Shown here in pieces: positions 31,401 through 38,720 of a stretch of 39,191 nt of DNA; within the stretch, counting starts at the first letter, position 1, and each line of letters begins with the position of its first letter. This DNA comes from Desulfobaccales bacterium (GTDB lineage Bacteria; Desulfobacterota; Desulfobaccia; Desulfobaccales; 0-14-0-80-60-11): assembly GCA_041648175.1 (NCBI GenBank), contig JBAZPO010000026.1, positions 1-39,191 on the forward strand. The letters run 5' to 3'. The translations under genes were made by a program, and so were the position numbers. Under the pieces are notes generated by a model. The model worked only from the letters and a program-made list of their open reading frames with translations. It did not search any database and was not told the origin of the DNA.

Positions 31401-32333
31401 GCCGGCGTCGAGGCCCAATACTGGCCCACGGATAGCAACACCACACCCACAACACTACCGGTAGTTCCTTTGTATGACTGGGAAGTCTCCCTCATGCCCG
31501 TGGAGGACGGCGTCTCCTACGACTTCCGCCTGCGCTACGTCAAAAAGGATGGCTCCCGGGGTCCCTGGACGTCGACACAGACGCATGTGGTGGAGGGGAA
31601 GACGGCGGACCCCTCGGATGTGACCGGGTTCATGGTCATGCAGGCGCAGAGCCTGATAACGGCTCGTTGGGTCGATATTCCCGATAGAGATCGGGCCGGG
31701 TATGAAGTCCGTTACGGTGGGGTCGGGATCACCTGGGCGGCCGCGGCTCTGGTCAACGGCGAGTACAAGGGCACCACGTTCACCACGACCGACATCCCCC
31801 CGGGCACCTGGGACGTGCTGATCAAAGCCAAGGACACCAGCGGGAATTATTCCGCAACCGAGACCCGCAAGACCCTTGTGGTCTATCAGTTCTACACAAT
31901 CTTAAGCGAGATTGAGCAAGCCCCCCTCTGGGCCGGCACGCTGGTTAACTGCCGCCGCAACCCCCAGACCGGCAATATCAACCCCTCCATGCAGGCGGCC
32001 ACCATCGACGATTATTTCGACGTGCTGTTTAGCTACTGCCATAACCCCTATACGGAATACAGCTATGAAACGCCGGCGGTTGATCTGGGGGAAGACAAGA
32101 CGGTCCGGCTCTGGGCTCGGGTACAGAGCAATCTGGCCCCGGGGGAAACCGGCAGCGTGCCCCCGCAATTATCGGTGGATTATAAATTGGACGGCGGCGC
32201 CTATGACGGCTTCGAGGACTGGTCTATCGGCTACCTGCAGGCCCGATACGTCAAGACCAAAATCACCCACCAGGCGGCGGACGGTCTGCGCCGCATTACC
32301 GGGTTTCAACCGGTATTGGATCAGGCGGCATAA
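28443..32333 (+). CDS. tail tip/host-specificity protein, J-like, with fibronectin-type C-terminus
   Basis: A 1296-residue protein. The first ~85 residues resemble the I-like domain found before J (VDDEPVLPEAWDTTYPAWG), two hydrophobic segments follow near residues 100-155, then the J core: NGGSNQANKYGPYPKIFGIH, TEVLGEDQYLHLYF, GIEPDWDTETETWITRITQN. Near residues 1010-1170 the sequence (GVSYDFRLRYVKKDGSRGPW, then DIPPGTWDVLIKAKDTSG) resembles fibronectin type III repeats. ATG 28443 is preferred to the earlier one in the frame. It binds the receptor and decides host range. Confidence 0.88.
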   Translation: MPANLPVPLEYSPAPLPVLSKDIRVVACPHPFSERIVELWLHPGMSLTEILAKVQPEALWRRRAYVWVDDEPVLPEAWDTTYPAWGAEIAVKMAPEGGGVGRIIGTVLVAIAVIAVSVLTYGALTGPAIGMSSMWAGALSGLAGMTVGIVGNLAMNAMFPVTANPSRQAALMGVTGMTSAYGSSVSSSPTYSLNGGSNQANKYGPYPKIFGIHKHFPLYGAETYTEVLGEDQYLHLYFVWCISRTGTPGVRIQDLKIGETAQGQYEGLEVEHRNLELVLHGQTIAIDVIARTLTRTSGSWLSEGIKAGLTVTLSGCTTPANNTGYLLTNVTALVLTWSTSTATTTEAGNGAQTASVVFGDEALTLYTNRIHEGETVQQILLEQGEPVVRTSQAGPRALSVDISLPSLFANDPVSGSRYSKTVTIKIEYCETGSGAWQTATTLIITAASNTAVRRGHRWEVNAGADPDVRYDVRVTRLEPGADDTLSSSISYWTALRSIWNTNPFTPEVPCAITVMRIKASNELSGTVDRFSGICSGIEPDWDTETETWITRITQNPASHLREMCQGPQNMDPYADDEIHLQQLQYFHEYCVAQGWKYNKIIDYEVDWDEIWAEIAAAGRAAIDWLDSMRSVIIDEPQEFTIGPAFTPRNSKNYSFQISYPDVVHCWRCAFKNELNDWADDERLVLLDGYALLDANGDKVDAWGDPAPALPLATIFVSLPILGVTHPDLIFKHARFHGAQLQLRFITHQFDAHLDQLVARRGKRFKFSQDVILAGSSWGRVKALVMEVIGYEPNKYGNGLKFGSTKYGWDPSQPIYSGNLAGVILDAPCPMAEGTEYAIRFRLGNNVSVLCNVVTAPGNLKELTFVDPLPPYDPGPPPVNYWPAVGDLFMFGERGKEAVDLLLHSIRPNNNLGAKITAVPYDEAIYLADQGVVPTHVPLVTIPQEWWTPLIAWVRSDGSVLWRDNDGSWRSRILISLRTPGALNVNIAGVEAQYWPTDSNTTPTTLPVVPLYDWEVSLMPVEDGVSYDFRLRYVKKDGSRGPWTSTQTHVVEGKTADPSDVTGFMVMQAQSLITARWVDIPDRDRAGYEVRYGGVGITWAAAALVNGEYKGTTFTTTDIPPGTWDVLIKAKDTSGNYSATETRKTLVVYQFYTILSEIEQAPLWAGTLVNCRRNPQTGNINPSMQAATIDDYFDVLFSYCHNPYTEYSYETPAVDLGEDKTVRLWARVQSNLAPGETGSVPPQLSVDYKLDGGAYDGFEDWSIGYLQARYVKTKITHQAADGLRRITGFQPVLDQAA

Positions 32334-32818
32334 TGAAAACTCCTGGGGAAGATTTAATCAAATTGGAAAAGCGCCTGATGGCGGTTGAAATGTTTCTGGG
32401 GATAGACCCGGCTACACAAGACCTTATTCATCAAAAGGCTTTTAGGCAGGCGGTGAAGAGCAAAGAGGACCATGCGGCCCAGGACAGGCTGCGGGACGAA
32501 CTGCATAAATACGTCTATAGCTGCTATGACCAGGGGAGCCAGGCAAGCTTGACAGCCATAGTGCTGGCCCCAGTCGCAATTATCCTTAATCCTGAATCCA
32601 CTGAAGCAGAAAGGACCGCGGCCGGAATGCAATTAGCCCAACTGGTCAGAGTGGTTATGCCCGCCTGGAATTGGGTACTGCAAAAAGTCTTGGTGCACTA
32701 TGTTGAGGTTTCGGACCAGATTACCGCGAATGGCGGCATTTACATCGAGCCGAACTTTAGTCAGTTTAACGACAGCGATCCTGAGGCCTCCTTGCGGTTG
32801 CTGGTGAAAGGAGCATAA
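32333..32818 (+). CDS. hypothetical tail-associated protein (161 aa)
   Basis: It starts inside the stop of the J-like gene (TAATG) and ends two bases before the next gene, so it belongs to the tail operon. It is helical with a hydrophobic middle (LTAIVLAPVAIIL) that could be a membrane-active segment. I do not recognise a family. It may be a fibre chaperone or a tail-tip part. Confidence 0.65.
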   Translation: MKTPGEDLIKLEKRLMAVEMFLGIDPATQDLIHQKAFRQAVKSKEDHAAQDRLRDELHKYVYSCYDQGSQASLTAIVLAPVAIILNPESTEAERTAAGMQLAQLVRVVMPAWNWVLQKVLVHYVEVSDQITANGGIYIEPNFSQFNDSDPEASLRLLVKGA

Positions 32819-32820
32819 CC

Positions 32821-33879
32821 ATGGCAGGAACCCCAGTACAACCAAACCTTGAAACCATGGGGGCAGATCCTCTGGCCTATAAGCAGGCCATTGAGGGGTC
32901 GATCATGGCCGCGGCCCGTATCGCCTGGGGGTTCGCCCCGCATGAACAGGGCACCCCCAACATGACCGTCAGGGTGGAGCCGGGGCCGGTTTGGATGGGT
33001 GGGGTTTTGACCGAGAAGGCGGCACAGAATTCCGCCACGATCACCGCCCCTGCCACCAACCCCCAGATTTACCGGGTGGTCAAGGACGTGCTGACTGGCG
33101 TTATCTCGGTTGTCGCTGGCGAGGAGGCTGCCGCCCCGGTGGCCCCCGGCATACCTGTCGGCAAGGAGCCGGTCTGCCGGGTGCTTTTACAGGCCTCCAC
33201 CACGGCTATCACCAATGACCTGATCACGGATGAGCGGATATTGGGTGGAAGTATTGAGCCCTTCAAGGTCAATAGTATTTATACGAATCTGGGTACAGAC
33301 CCGGCTACCGAGTTGGGCTACGGCACGTGGACCCCGATATTGGCCCCCGCAATAACCTATCCCCTGGCGCACAGCCCTGATTACGTAAAATCGACCGGGG
33401 CTGAGACGGGGGGTTACTACCCGGATAATTGCACCGACCCGGCCTTGGCACTAACCGGGCCAGCCGAAAATAATCAATGGCAGACCGCCGGGGCGGTCAC
33501 CAACCAACGGCTCCACATAGCCTTACCCGATCCCAGGCTGATCTATGGACTGACCTATGAGAACGGACATGAGGCAGGAACGTATACGGATAGAGGGGCT
33601 AAAAACTTTACCCTTTGGGGGTCTAGCGATTATAGCGCCTTTATTGATCTGACTTATGCGGTTGACACCAACTGGACGCAATTAACCACTGATGTTTCCC
33701 AATTTGTCCAGCACGTTAGTAGCAATATAGCCGATCCTCACGATGTAATAGTTACACCAACGGTATCGTATAAGTATATTGCCATAAAGATCGCCGACAA
33801 CTGGGGAAGTGGGACCACTTTAGGGCTGCGCCGGGTCTCATTAATCACTGGACATTATCAATGGTTAAGGACGGCGTAG
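32821..33879 (+). CDS. tail fibre-like protein with possible discoidin-type end
   Basis: The N-terminal ~130 residues (YKQAIEGSIMAAARIAWGFA, then NMTVRVEPGPVWMGG) form an attachment domain common in phage tail fibres. The last ~150 residues carry LHIALPDPRLIYGLTYENGH and AKNFTLWGSSDY, then YKYIAIKIADNWGSG, resembling F5/8 type C (discoidin) carbohydrate-binding modules. It would therefore be a receptor-binding accessory. The domain identification is by pattern only. Confidence 0.68.
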   Translation: MAGTPVQPNLETMGADPLAYKQAIEGSIMAAARIAWGFAPHEQGTPNMTVRVEPGPVWMGGVLTEKAAQNSATITAPATNPQIYRVVKDVLTGVISVVAGEEAAAPVAPGIPVGKEPVCRVLLQASTTAITNDLITDERILGGSIEPFKVNSIYTNLGTDPATELGYGTWTPILAPAITYPLAHSPDYVKSTGAETGGYYPDNCTDPALALTGPAENNQWQTAGAVTNQRLHIALPDPRLIYGLTYENGHEAGTYTDRGAKNFTLWGSSDYSAFIDLTYAVDTNWTQLTTDVSQFVQHVSSNIADPHDVIVTPTVSYKYIAIKIADNWGSGTTLGLRRVSLITGHYQWLRTA

Positions 33880-33920
33880 AAAAAAAGTTGCATATCAACC
33901 CTTAAGGAGAGAGGTAAAAC

Positions 33921-34817
33921 ATGGCCTTCCCTGCCACTTTAACCAACGCCCAAGACGGCATAACCGATGTAATGGCCGCCCACCTCAATGCCCTGGAAGC
34001 CAAGGTAGGCATAGACGGCTCCCTGGTCACTACCAGTCTTGATTACCTCGTGAAGAATCCCGCCAGCGACAATCCTGGTCACGTCCATAGTATTTATGCG
34101 CCTGTGGCCCAAACCATGTATATCGGGACCACCGCCGTACCCATTAACCGGGGGACCGGGGCGCTGGCTTTGGCCGGTATTACCGGGATAACCCCCGGAG
34201 CAAATTTCGCCCTGACCCAAAACTCAGTGGTCCCGCTCACCAGTGTTGAGGCGGGGGCAGTAGTCAATACACTCGTTTTAAAAGAGGGTAAGGTCGGCAT
34301 CGGCACGGCGACCCCTCCGGTTCAATTGTGCGTCTATGGCGGGGCTACCGAAAAACAAATCCAGATTAAAAGAAGCGACGCAAGCACACTCTGGAACATC
34401 GGCATCAATGCCGCCGGTGCCCTGTTTGGCTTGAGCATTCTTAATGGCGACACATTGCTACAGAAAATTGATACTGCGGGTAATGTTCTGTTTGGCGGGA
34501 TAACCAGCGCAGGCACTTCGGCAGCCAAAACATTAGGGGTAGGATCGGGCACTGCTCCTTCTACATTCCCGGCTGATATGGCCCAGATGTGCGTGAAGGA
34601 CCAAGCAGCGGGCAACGCCTGTTTTCATTTTTATACCGAACTGGGGCAAATCATCCGACTCTATCAACAAGCGCATATCGCTGACCTGAAAGCGGATTAT
34701 ACGGCGGGCGATCTGGACACTGAAGCAGAAATGATAACTGCCCTAAATACAGCTAATGCGGCATTCAATAGCTTGCTGGTGCGCCTGGAAAACTTAGGCT
34801 TCAACGCAACTTCGTAA
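33921..34817 (+). CDS. tail fibre/surface protein
   Basis: A 298-residue protein behind AAGGAG. It starts with FPATLTNAQDGITDVMAAHL, an attachment-like segment, and contains GKVGIGTATP, the VGIGTxxP signature of trimeric phage fibre and adhesin proteins. The end is a heptad-like helix (ALNTANAAFNSLLVRLENLG). It probably forms a trimeric fibre with the preceding protein. Confidence 0.68.
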   Translation: MAFPATLTNAQDGITDVMAAHLNALEAKVGIDGSLVTTSLDYLVKNPASDNPGHVHSIYAPVAQTMYIGTTAVPINRGTGALALAGITGITPGANFALTQNSVVPLTSVEAGAVVNTLVLKEGKVGIGTATPPVQLCVYGGATEKQIQIKRSDASTLWNIGINAAGALFGLSILNGDTLLQKIDTAGNVLFGGITSAGTSAAKTLGVGSGTAPSTFPADMAQMCVKDQAAGNACFHFYTELGQIIRLYQQAHIADLKADYTAGDLDTEAEMITALNTANAAFNSLLVRLENLGFNATS

Positions 34818-34829
34818 AGGAGGGTTAGT

Positions 34830-35120
34830 ATGGCCTTACAAATACCATTTGAGGATAAATGTGGGGTAGTCCACGAAGCGGCCTATTTTCGGATTCGCCG
34901 GGCGATTGTGGAAAATTTTCCGACAGATGTGTCTCCGATGTTCACCGCCGAGGTGGAAGTCTATCATAGTTTGGAAACCCGCCAAGCCCGCAAAGCGCCA
35001 ATAGATACTATTATTTTTCAACTGGCGGAAGAAAACAACCCGGCCATGCAATCAGGGCTGACCAGCGCCTATGATTTTCTCAAAATCCTACCTGATTTTG
35101 AAGGAGCGAAAGATGTCTGA
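34830..35120 (+). CDS. hypothetical protein (96 aa)
   Basis: A small soluble protein behind AAGGAGG, ending eight bases inside the next start. The N-terminus (FEDKCGVVHEAAYFRIRRAI) and a strand FTAEVEVYHSLETR suggest a beta-rich fold like a fibre-assembly or tail-base component. Not recognised. Confidence 0.65.
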   Translation: MALQIPFEDKCGVVHEAAYFRIRRAIVENFPTDVSPMFTAEVEVYHSLETRQARKAPIDTIIFQLAEENNPAMQSGLTSAYDFLKILPDFEGAKDV

Positions 35121-35310
35121 GAAAGAAAATCCGGTAATAGATGCAACCCAAGCCAAGGCCCTGATTGAGCAGGAGAAACAAGAGCGGGTGAAACGCTGTG
35201 AGGCCAAGATTAACCAGGCCTTGCAGGATGAACGCTGCAAGCTTTCTGTGGCATTTATGATCTCAGAACATGGGAACACGCCCCAACTGAGTGTTTTTGC
35301 TCAGGATTAA
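35113..35310 (+). CDS. hypothetical acidic/basic helical protein (65 aa)
   Basis: ATG 35113, behind AAGGAG, is preferred to an earlier in-frame ATG that lies within the previous gene. The protein is a single long charged helix (AKALIEQEKQERVKRCEAKI) followed by a short beta tail. It overlaps the previous gene by eight bases. Function unknown; possibly a fibre-assembly chaperone. Confidence 0.62.
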   Translation: MSEKENPVIDATQAKALIEQEKQERVKRCEAKINQALQDERCKLSVAFMISEHGNTPQLSVFAQD

Positions 35311-35380
35311 CCGGGCTGACAGGAAGTCGCCCCTTTACGCCATGGATGGCTTAACCTCTAACCCTTGGGGGGGATTATGA

Positions 35381-35656
35381 ATGACGGCCCAGGAATACAA
35401 TTCGATCTTACTTTCGCTGTTAGGAGTTGTCGCCGGTGTCGGGGCTGTCATTTTTTGGCGTATGATTACCCGGATGGAGAAGAAAATTGATGATTGGTTC
35501 AACCAACATCTCGAATGCCGGGAGCGCCAAAACCGAGAATTTGTCAAGGTCAAGGAATTTGAGACTTGGCAGAAAGGCCGCGAACCTCTGTGGCGGCGGT
35601 TGAATCGACATTCTCATCACCCCGAAAGCGGGCAGGTGATCATTACGGAGGAATGA
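35381..35656 (+). CDS. membrane-anchored coiled protein of the lysis cassette
   Basis: Ninety-one residues: one N-terminal transmembrane helix (residues ~9-26, ILLSLLGVVAGVGAVIFW) and a charged helix with ECRERQ. It stands directly before the endolysin gene, so it may be a holin-type or i-spanin-like protein. No signal for a second spanin part is seen. The start is taken as ATG 35381 after a G-rich stretch. Confidence 0.65.
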   Translation: MTAQEYNSILLSLLGVVAGVGAVIFWRMITRMEKKIDDWFNQHLECRERQNREFVKVKEFETWQKGREPLWRRLNRHSHHPESGQVIITEE

Positions 35657-35657
35657 A

Positions 35658-36722
35658 ATGTCTTTTTACGACGACGTAATCAAAAACGACCCCCGGTTCA
35701 GGAGCGCCAAGCCGATATCTGACTTAGCCCTCCTTGAGCCTGTCACCAGGGCCGCGGTTCAAGCGATCATCGCCGATGCCGCGGAAATGGGCCATGAGAT
35801 GATGGCCTTTGAAACTTACCGGAGCCGGGAGCTTCAAGGCATCTACTTTCGCCGGGGCGTGACCAAACTGCAAAAGGTTGGGGTCCATCATTACGGCCTG
35901 GCCGCCGATATTGTCAAGGTGGTTAACGGTGAACCATCCTGGGACGGCTCCTTTGACTTCCTGGGGCCGTTGGCCCAGAAGTATGGCATGATCTGGGGCG
36001 GTGACTGGGGTAAACCGGATGAACCGCATACCTTCCGGGATTATTGCCATGTCCAGAGGGTCCGAGTGGAAGATCAGGGGTCACTATTCCGGGAAGAATG
36101 GTATCCCGATAAGGGTTTTAACCCATGGGAAGATGAAAGGACGGTTGAAGCGGTGGAAGATGCCTTTAGGGCGGCAACCAAGTCTCAGATGTTTAAACCA
36201 GAAGAACTCGCCCTTGCCCGTCAATACCTCCCCGCCATCCAGGCCGCGGCGGACTCCTGCACCTGGCCTCCGGAGCTCGAGGCGATCATGCAACGGCAGC
36301 TCGGCCCCCGCTGGATGGACTGGGTGCTTTGTGGAATTGCCTCGAGGGAAAGCCGGTTTGGTTTGCTTCTGGACGATGAGGGCCTTGGAGACGGCGGCCA
36401 TGGCCATGGCATCATGCAGGTGGACGACCGGAGCCATACGGCCTTTTGCGCCGGCGAGGGGTGGCAGGATCTGGCCGCCTCCCTCGAGTACGTGCATAAG
36501 AATGTGATCATCCCAGCCTTCAACTACTTGGGCGATTATTTCGATCTGTTTGAGGACTATGGGGCCCTGTTCCGTGGGGCCATTGCTGGGTACAACTGCG
36601 GCCCCGGCAACGTCCGTAAGGCCCTTGAGGCAGGGGCAGACGTGGACGCGAGGACAACTGGCCGGGATTATAGCCGGGACGTTCTGGCACGGGCTAAAGC
36701 CTTTAAGGAGGTGTTATCATGA
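35658..36722 (+). CDS. two-domain endolysin: M15 peptidase plus lytic transglycosylase
   Basis: Residues 1-~150 match M15 D-Ala-D-Ala/L-Ala-D-Glu peptidases: TYRSRELQGIYFRRG, VGVHHYGLAADIVKV (H and D zinc ligands) and RDYCHVQR (third ligand). Residues ~190-354 match the goose-lysozyme/SLT fold: GIASRESRFGLLL (catalytic E), GHGIMQVD, and AIAGYNCGPGNVRKAL. It can cut both peptide and glycan bonds of murein. The holin gene overlaps its stop by ATGA. Confidence 0.9.
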   Translation: MSFYDDVIKNDPRFRSAKPISDLALLEPVTRAAVQAIIADAAEMGHEMMAFETYRSRELQGIYFRRGVTKLQKVGVHHYGLAADIVKVVNGEPSWDGSFDFLGPLAQKYGMIWGGDWGKPDEPHTFRDYCHVQRVRVEDQGSLFREEWYPDKGFNPWEDERTVEAVEDAFRAATKSQMFKPEELALARQYLPAIQAAADSCTWPPELEAIMQRQLGPRWMDWVLCGIASRESRFGLLLDDEGLGDGGHGHGIMQVDDRSHTAFCAGEGWQDLAASLEYVHKNVIIPAFNYLGDYFDLFEDYGALFRGAIAGYNCGPGNVRKALEAGADVDARTTGRDYSRDVLARAKAFKEVLS

Positions 36723-37147
36723 TTCCGCTTTTAGGTTTACTTCCTATTGTGGGCAATCTCGCCACGAACATTATGGACCGATTCTTCCCCAAGGAGATGG
36801 CTGAGGAAGAGAAAGCGGTCAAGCAGATGCAGCTTCAGGGCATCCTTTACCAACAGATGATGGAGCCCCTTGCTAAAGAGGTTGAGGATCTGGCAGACGC
36901 CCGGGCGAATGAACGGCAAGCCCTGAGCAGCGCCGGACCCTGGATGAATGGCCTCCGGGCCGGGGTCACAGTCTTTGGCGGGTATCTTGCCATCGGAATT
37001 TTTTCATGGAACCTGATCTCCCCTTATTTCGGGTTCAACCGGGTGATCCTAGGCACCGGTGATGAACTGCTCTTGGGCGGGATCATCGCCTTTTATTTCG
37101 GAAAACGCCTAACTGAAAAAATGAGCGGCGTGAGCGCGGTGGAGTAG
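36719..37147 (+). CDS. holin, 3TM family
   Basis: A 142-residue protein with a hydrophobic N-terminus (LLGLLPIVGNLATNIM), a charged helix, then SSAGPWMNGLRAGVTVFGGY and a last hydrophobic helix (LLLGGIIAFYFGKRL). This order matches the 3TM holins known from gene-transfer agents and phages (pfam11351-like). It opens the inner membrane so that the endolysin can reach the cell wall. It overlaps the endolysin gene by four bases. Confidence 0.82.
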   Translation: MIPLLGLLPIVGNLATNIMDRFFPKEMAEEEKAVKQMQLQGILYQQMMEPLAKEVEDLADARANERQALSSAGPWMNGLRAGVTVFGGYLAIGIFSWNLISPYFGFNRVILGTGDELLLGGIIAFYFGKRLTEKMSGVSAVE

Positions 37148-37150
37148 GAT

Positions 37151-37375
37151 ATGGCCGACCCCCTTACCATCCCCAAGACCTCCATCCACATCCAGGTGGC
37201 CGATAATGGCTATTACGCCGAAGCAAACGGTGACGCGGTGAAGCTCTGTTCCCAAGTCTTTGACCAAAAGGCTGACCTGTTCCTGTGGCTGGCCAAAAAC
37301 ATCACCTTCCGGGGGAGCGTGGAGCGGTTGACCCTTAATCTCAAGGATGGGATGCAGGTGTTGCAGAGCGGTTAG
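37151..37375 (+). CDS. hypothetical protein (74 aa)
   Basis: It starts three bases after the holin stop. It is mixed alpha/beta with IPKTSIHIQVADNGYYAE and an acidic middle. There is no motif and no strong ribosome site, but the tight spacing supports it as part of the lysis operon. Function unknown. Confidence 0.62.
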   Translation: MADPLTIPKTSIHIQVADNGYYAEANGDAVKLCSQVFDQKADLFLWLAKNITFRGSVERLTLNLKDGMQVLQSG

Positions 37376-37451
37376 AAGATTCGCCATGATGGCCAGGCGC
37401 ACAAGGACGTGCTTTTCTATGGCTCATCTGCCCCATAATCCGGAAGTGACC

Positions 37452-37817
37452 ATGGCCCGCATCATTGAGGTGCTGGCTGGCAAGATTAGTCTTGCTGATG
37501 CCCGGGCAATTCATACGATCCTCAATGAAGACGTGGAAGCACGTTTTCAGGACCTAACCGCCTGGCTGGATGTGGTTGCCCTCTATCTCCCGAGCCGGAG
37601 CCATAGCAAAATAACTCGCCTGGGCTTGAGTCGCTTCGTTTGGAAGCATAGAGGTTGGTTCCGGGTCAGGGATTTTGCTTATCACTTAGAGGTCCATGAC
37701 AAAACCGCCTGGGAATATCTCAAAACTCTCCATGGCGTCGGCCTGGTGGCTCACAATGGCGAGCGGTCGAGCCGGGCGCGATATCGGATTGAGTTGCCGG
37801 GGGCGATTGATGGCTGA
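37452..37817 (+). CDS. winged-helix-like DNA-binding protein
   Basis: The 121-residue product has VRDFAYHLEVHDKTAWEYLK, then LHGVGLVAHNGERSSRARYR, which reads as a winged helix-turn-helix with a beta wing. ATG 37452 (behind GGAAG) is my choice; in-frame ATG codons at 37347, 37386 and 37419 would add up to 35 residues that overlap the previous gene. Its stop overlaps the next start. It probably regulates genes at this end of the phage. Confidence 0.62.
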   Translation: MARIIEVLAGKISLADARAIHTILNEDVEARFQDLTAWLDVVALYLPSRSHSKITRLGLSRFVWKHRGWFRVRDFAYHLEVHDKTAWEYLKTLHGVGLVAHNGERSSRARYRIELPGAIDG

Positions 37818-38004
37818 TGAGGACAGGCTGGTGAGGCCCAGAGAGGCGGCGGTACGCCTGGGGAAGCCTAAGTCCACCATTTATGCCTGGCTACACTCCG
37901 GCAAACTTCCGGGGGTCCAGGTGAGCGAGCGCACGGTGAGGATCCGGGAAAGTGTGGTAAGGGAGATGGAGAATGTGCCAGAAAGCCCAAACCTGGCCAA
38001 ATGA
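37810..38004 (+). CDS. excisionase-type helix-turn-helix protein (64 aa)
   Basis: VRPREAAVRLGKPKSTIYAW, then LHSGKLPGVQVSERTVRIRE is a winged helix-turn-helix of the excisionase/HTH_17 kind. ATG 37810 overlaps the previous stop by eight bases. Near an attachment-like region this could be the excisionase proper, but no integrase is in view. Confidence 0.72.
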   Translation: MADEDRLVRPREAAVRLGKPKSTIYAWLHSGKLPGVQVSERTVRIRESVVREMENVPESPNLAK

Positions 38005-38143
38005 AAGCCGGTGCATGTTCGTGGACAGGTGGGGCATCTGCTGGAACGTGGCCTGCGACGCTACGTTCGGGGCGGTCTGTGTGGAGCCGGAGGCCCCTTC
38101 ACCTCAATTTTTTCCAGAGCCAACTCAATCCCCCACGGGATAG
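37973..38143 (+). CDS. small cysteine-rich protein (56 aa)
   Basis: This frame opens at ATG 37973 behind GGAG, 32 bases inside the end of the excisionase-type gene. It contains five cysteines (MCQKAQ, SRCMF, GICWNVACDA, AVCVE) and a proline-rich end. Its last 83 bases overlap, antisense, the end of the reverse-strand HTH gene. It looks more like a protein than the overlapping frame from 38001, but evidence is limited. Confidence 0.5.
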   Translation: MCQKAQTWPNESRCMFVDRWGICWNVACDATFGAVCVEPEAPSPQFFPEPTQSPTG

Positions 38144-38273
38144 TGCGGCCCTGCTCCCAGCCCTCCACCGTGCGCCGCGAGGTTTTTCGCCCCAGGGCAG
38201 TCAATGTCTGGGCCAAACCCTTTTGGGTCAGACCCAGGCGGAAACGGGCAGCTTTAAGTTCGTTAGGGGTCAT
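38061..38273 (-). CDS. XRE-type helix-turn-helix regulator
   Basis: A 70-residue reverse-strand protein: ELKAARFRLGLTQKGLAQTL, then RRTVEGWEQGRTIP is an XRE-type helix-turn-helix with the recognition helix in TVEGWEQG. The tail is proline/arginine-rich. It starts one base after the stop of the 63-residue gene upstream, so the two form an operon from the promoter at 38497-38525. Confidence 0.82.
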   Translation of the reverse strand: MTPNELKAARFRLGLTQKGLAQTLTALGRKTSRRTVEGWEQGRTIPWGIELALEKIEVKGPPAPHRPPRT

Positions 38274-38274
38274 G

Positions 38275-38466
38275 TTAGGCGATTTCTTCTACGTCATGAT
38301 TCAGGATGTCGTCAATAATCTCCTCATCGGTCATGGTGCAGGTATTCCCGTTTTCATCCTCATATTCGTCCCAGGCGCTCATGCGGTATTGAGCAATCAT
38401 CTCGGGCAGCGTAAAATTGCACTCCGTTCCAAACCTGGGGTCGTGGCTGATATAGCGTTTTGTCAT
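38275..38466 (-). CDS. small acidic protein upstream of the HTH gene
   Basis: ATG 38466 with AGGAGG eight bases before it gives a 63-residue acidic protein (AWDEYEDENGNTCTMTDEEI). The open frame extends upstream to 38577, but that part overlaps the promoter and is not coding. It and the XRE-type gene resemble a two-gene regulatory or toxin-antitoxin-like module; no toxin family is recognised. Confidence 0.7.
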   Translation of the reverse strand: MTKRYISHDPRFGTECNFTLPEMIAQYRMSAWDEYEDENGNTCTMTDEEIIDDILNHDVEEIA

Positions 38467-38496
38467 TGTCCTGTCCTCCTGTCGTTTGATAATTAA

Positions 38497-38525
38497 GATA
38501 TACGCTCTCATGCGTAGGTTGTCAA
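38497..38525 (-). promoter_or_regulatory. consensus leftward sigma70 promoter
   Basis: On the reverse strand TTGACA (38525-38520), a 17-base spacer and TATATC (38502-38497) lie 31 bases before the ATG at 38466. It should drive the small acidic and XRE-type genes strongly and constitutively unless repressed by the latter. Confidence 0.8.
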
Positions 38526-38556
38526 GAGGAAAATGCAGGAGGATGAAAGTTTTTTG

Positions 38557-38620
38557 GTGTCCGCGAAGTGTCCGCAAAATGCGCTCACAATTGGTTAATT
38601 ATGGTTGATTTTGGTTAATC
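38557..38620 (+). repeat. short direct repeats upstream of the tRNA-half promoter
   Basis: GTGTCCGC occurs at 38557-38564 and 38568-38575 (11-base period). Then TTGGTTAATT, ATGGTTGATT and TTGGTTAATC stand in tandem at 38591-38620 with a 10-base period. Such helically phased repeats next to a tRNA fragment resemble integrase or Xis arm sites; they could also be operators. Confidence 0.6.
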
Positions 38621-38628
38621 GCCGCCCC

Positions 38629-38657
38629 TTGACAAAATCGCCGAACCCCAGTATATT
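38629..38657 (+). promoter_or_regulatory. consensus promoter for the tRNA-Lys half
   Basis: TTGACA (38629-38634), 17 bases, TATATT (38652-38657). The start site would fall about 12 bases before the tRNA-like sequence at 38676. Confidence 0.85.
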
Positions 38658-38675
38658 CAAGCCTGTCAACGTTTC

Positions 38676-38718
38676 GGGCCGTTAGCTCAATTGGTAGAGC
38701 AAGTGACTCTTAATCATT
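38676..38718 (+). other. tRNA-Lys(CTT) 5' half, truncated after the anticodon arm
   Basis: The 43 bases match a tRNA-Lys from base 1 through the complete D arm (GCTCAATTGGTAGAGC) and anticodon arm (AGTGA, CTCTTAA, TCATT; anticodon CTT at 38709-38711). The variable loop, T arm and 3' acceptor strand are absent; a terminator hairpin follows instead. It has its own consensus promoter. It is either an attachment site that restores the 5' half of a host tRNA on integration, or a stable tRNA-half RNA. Confidence 0.8.
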
Positions 38719-38720
38719 AG

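Noticed and set aside
38001..38318. Forward 105-codon ORF over the right-end HTH gene
   Set aside because: It reads antisense through the XRE-type gene; the shorter cysteine-rich frame from 37973 is a better candidate for the forward strand.
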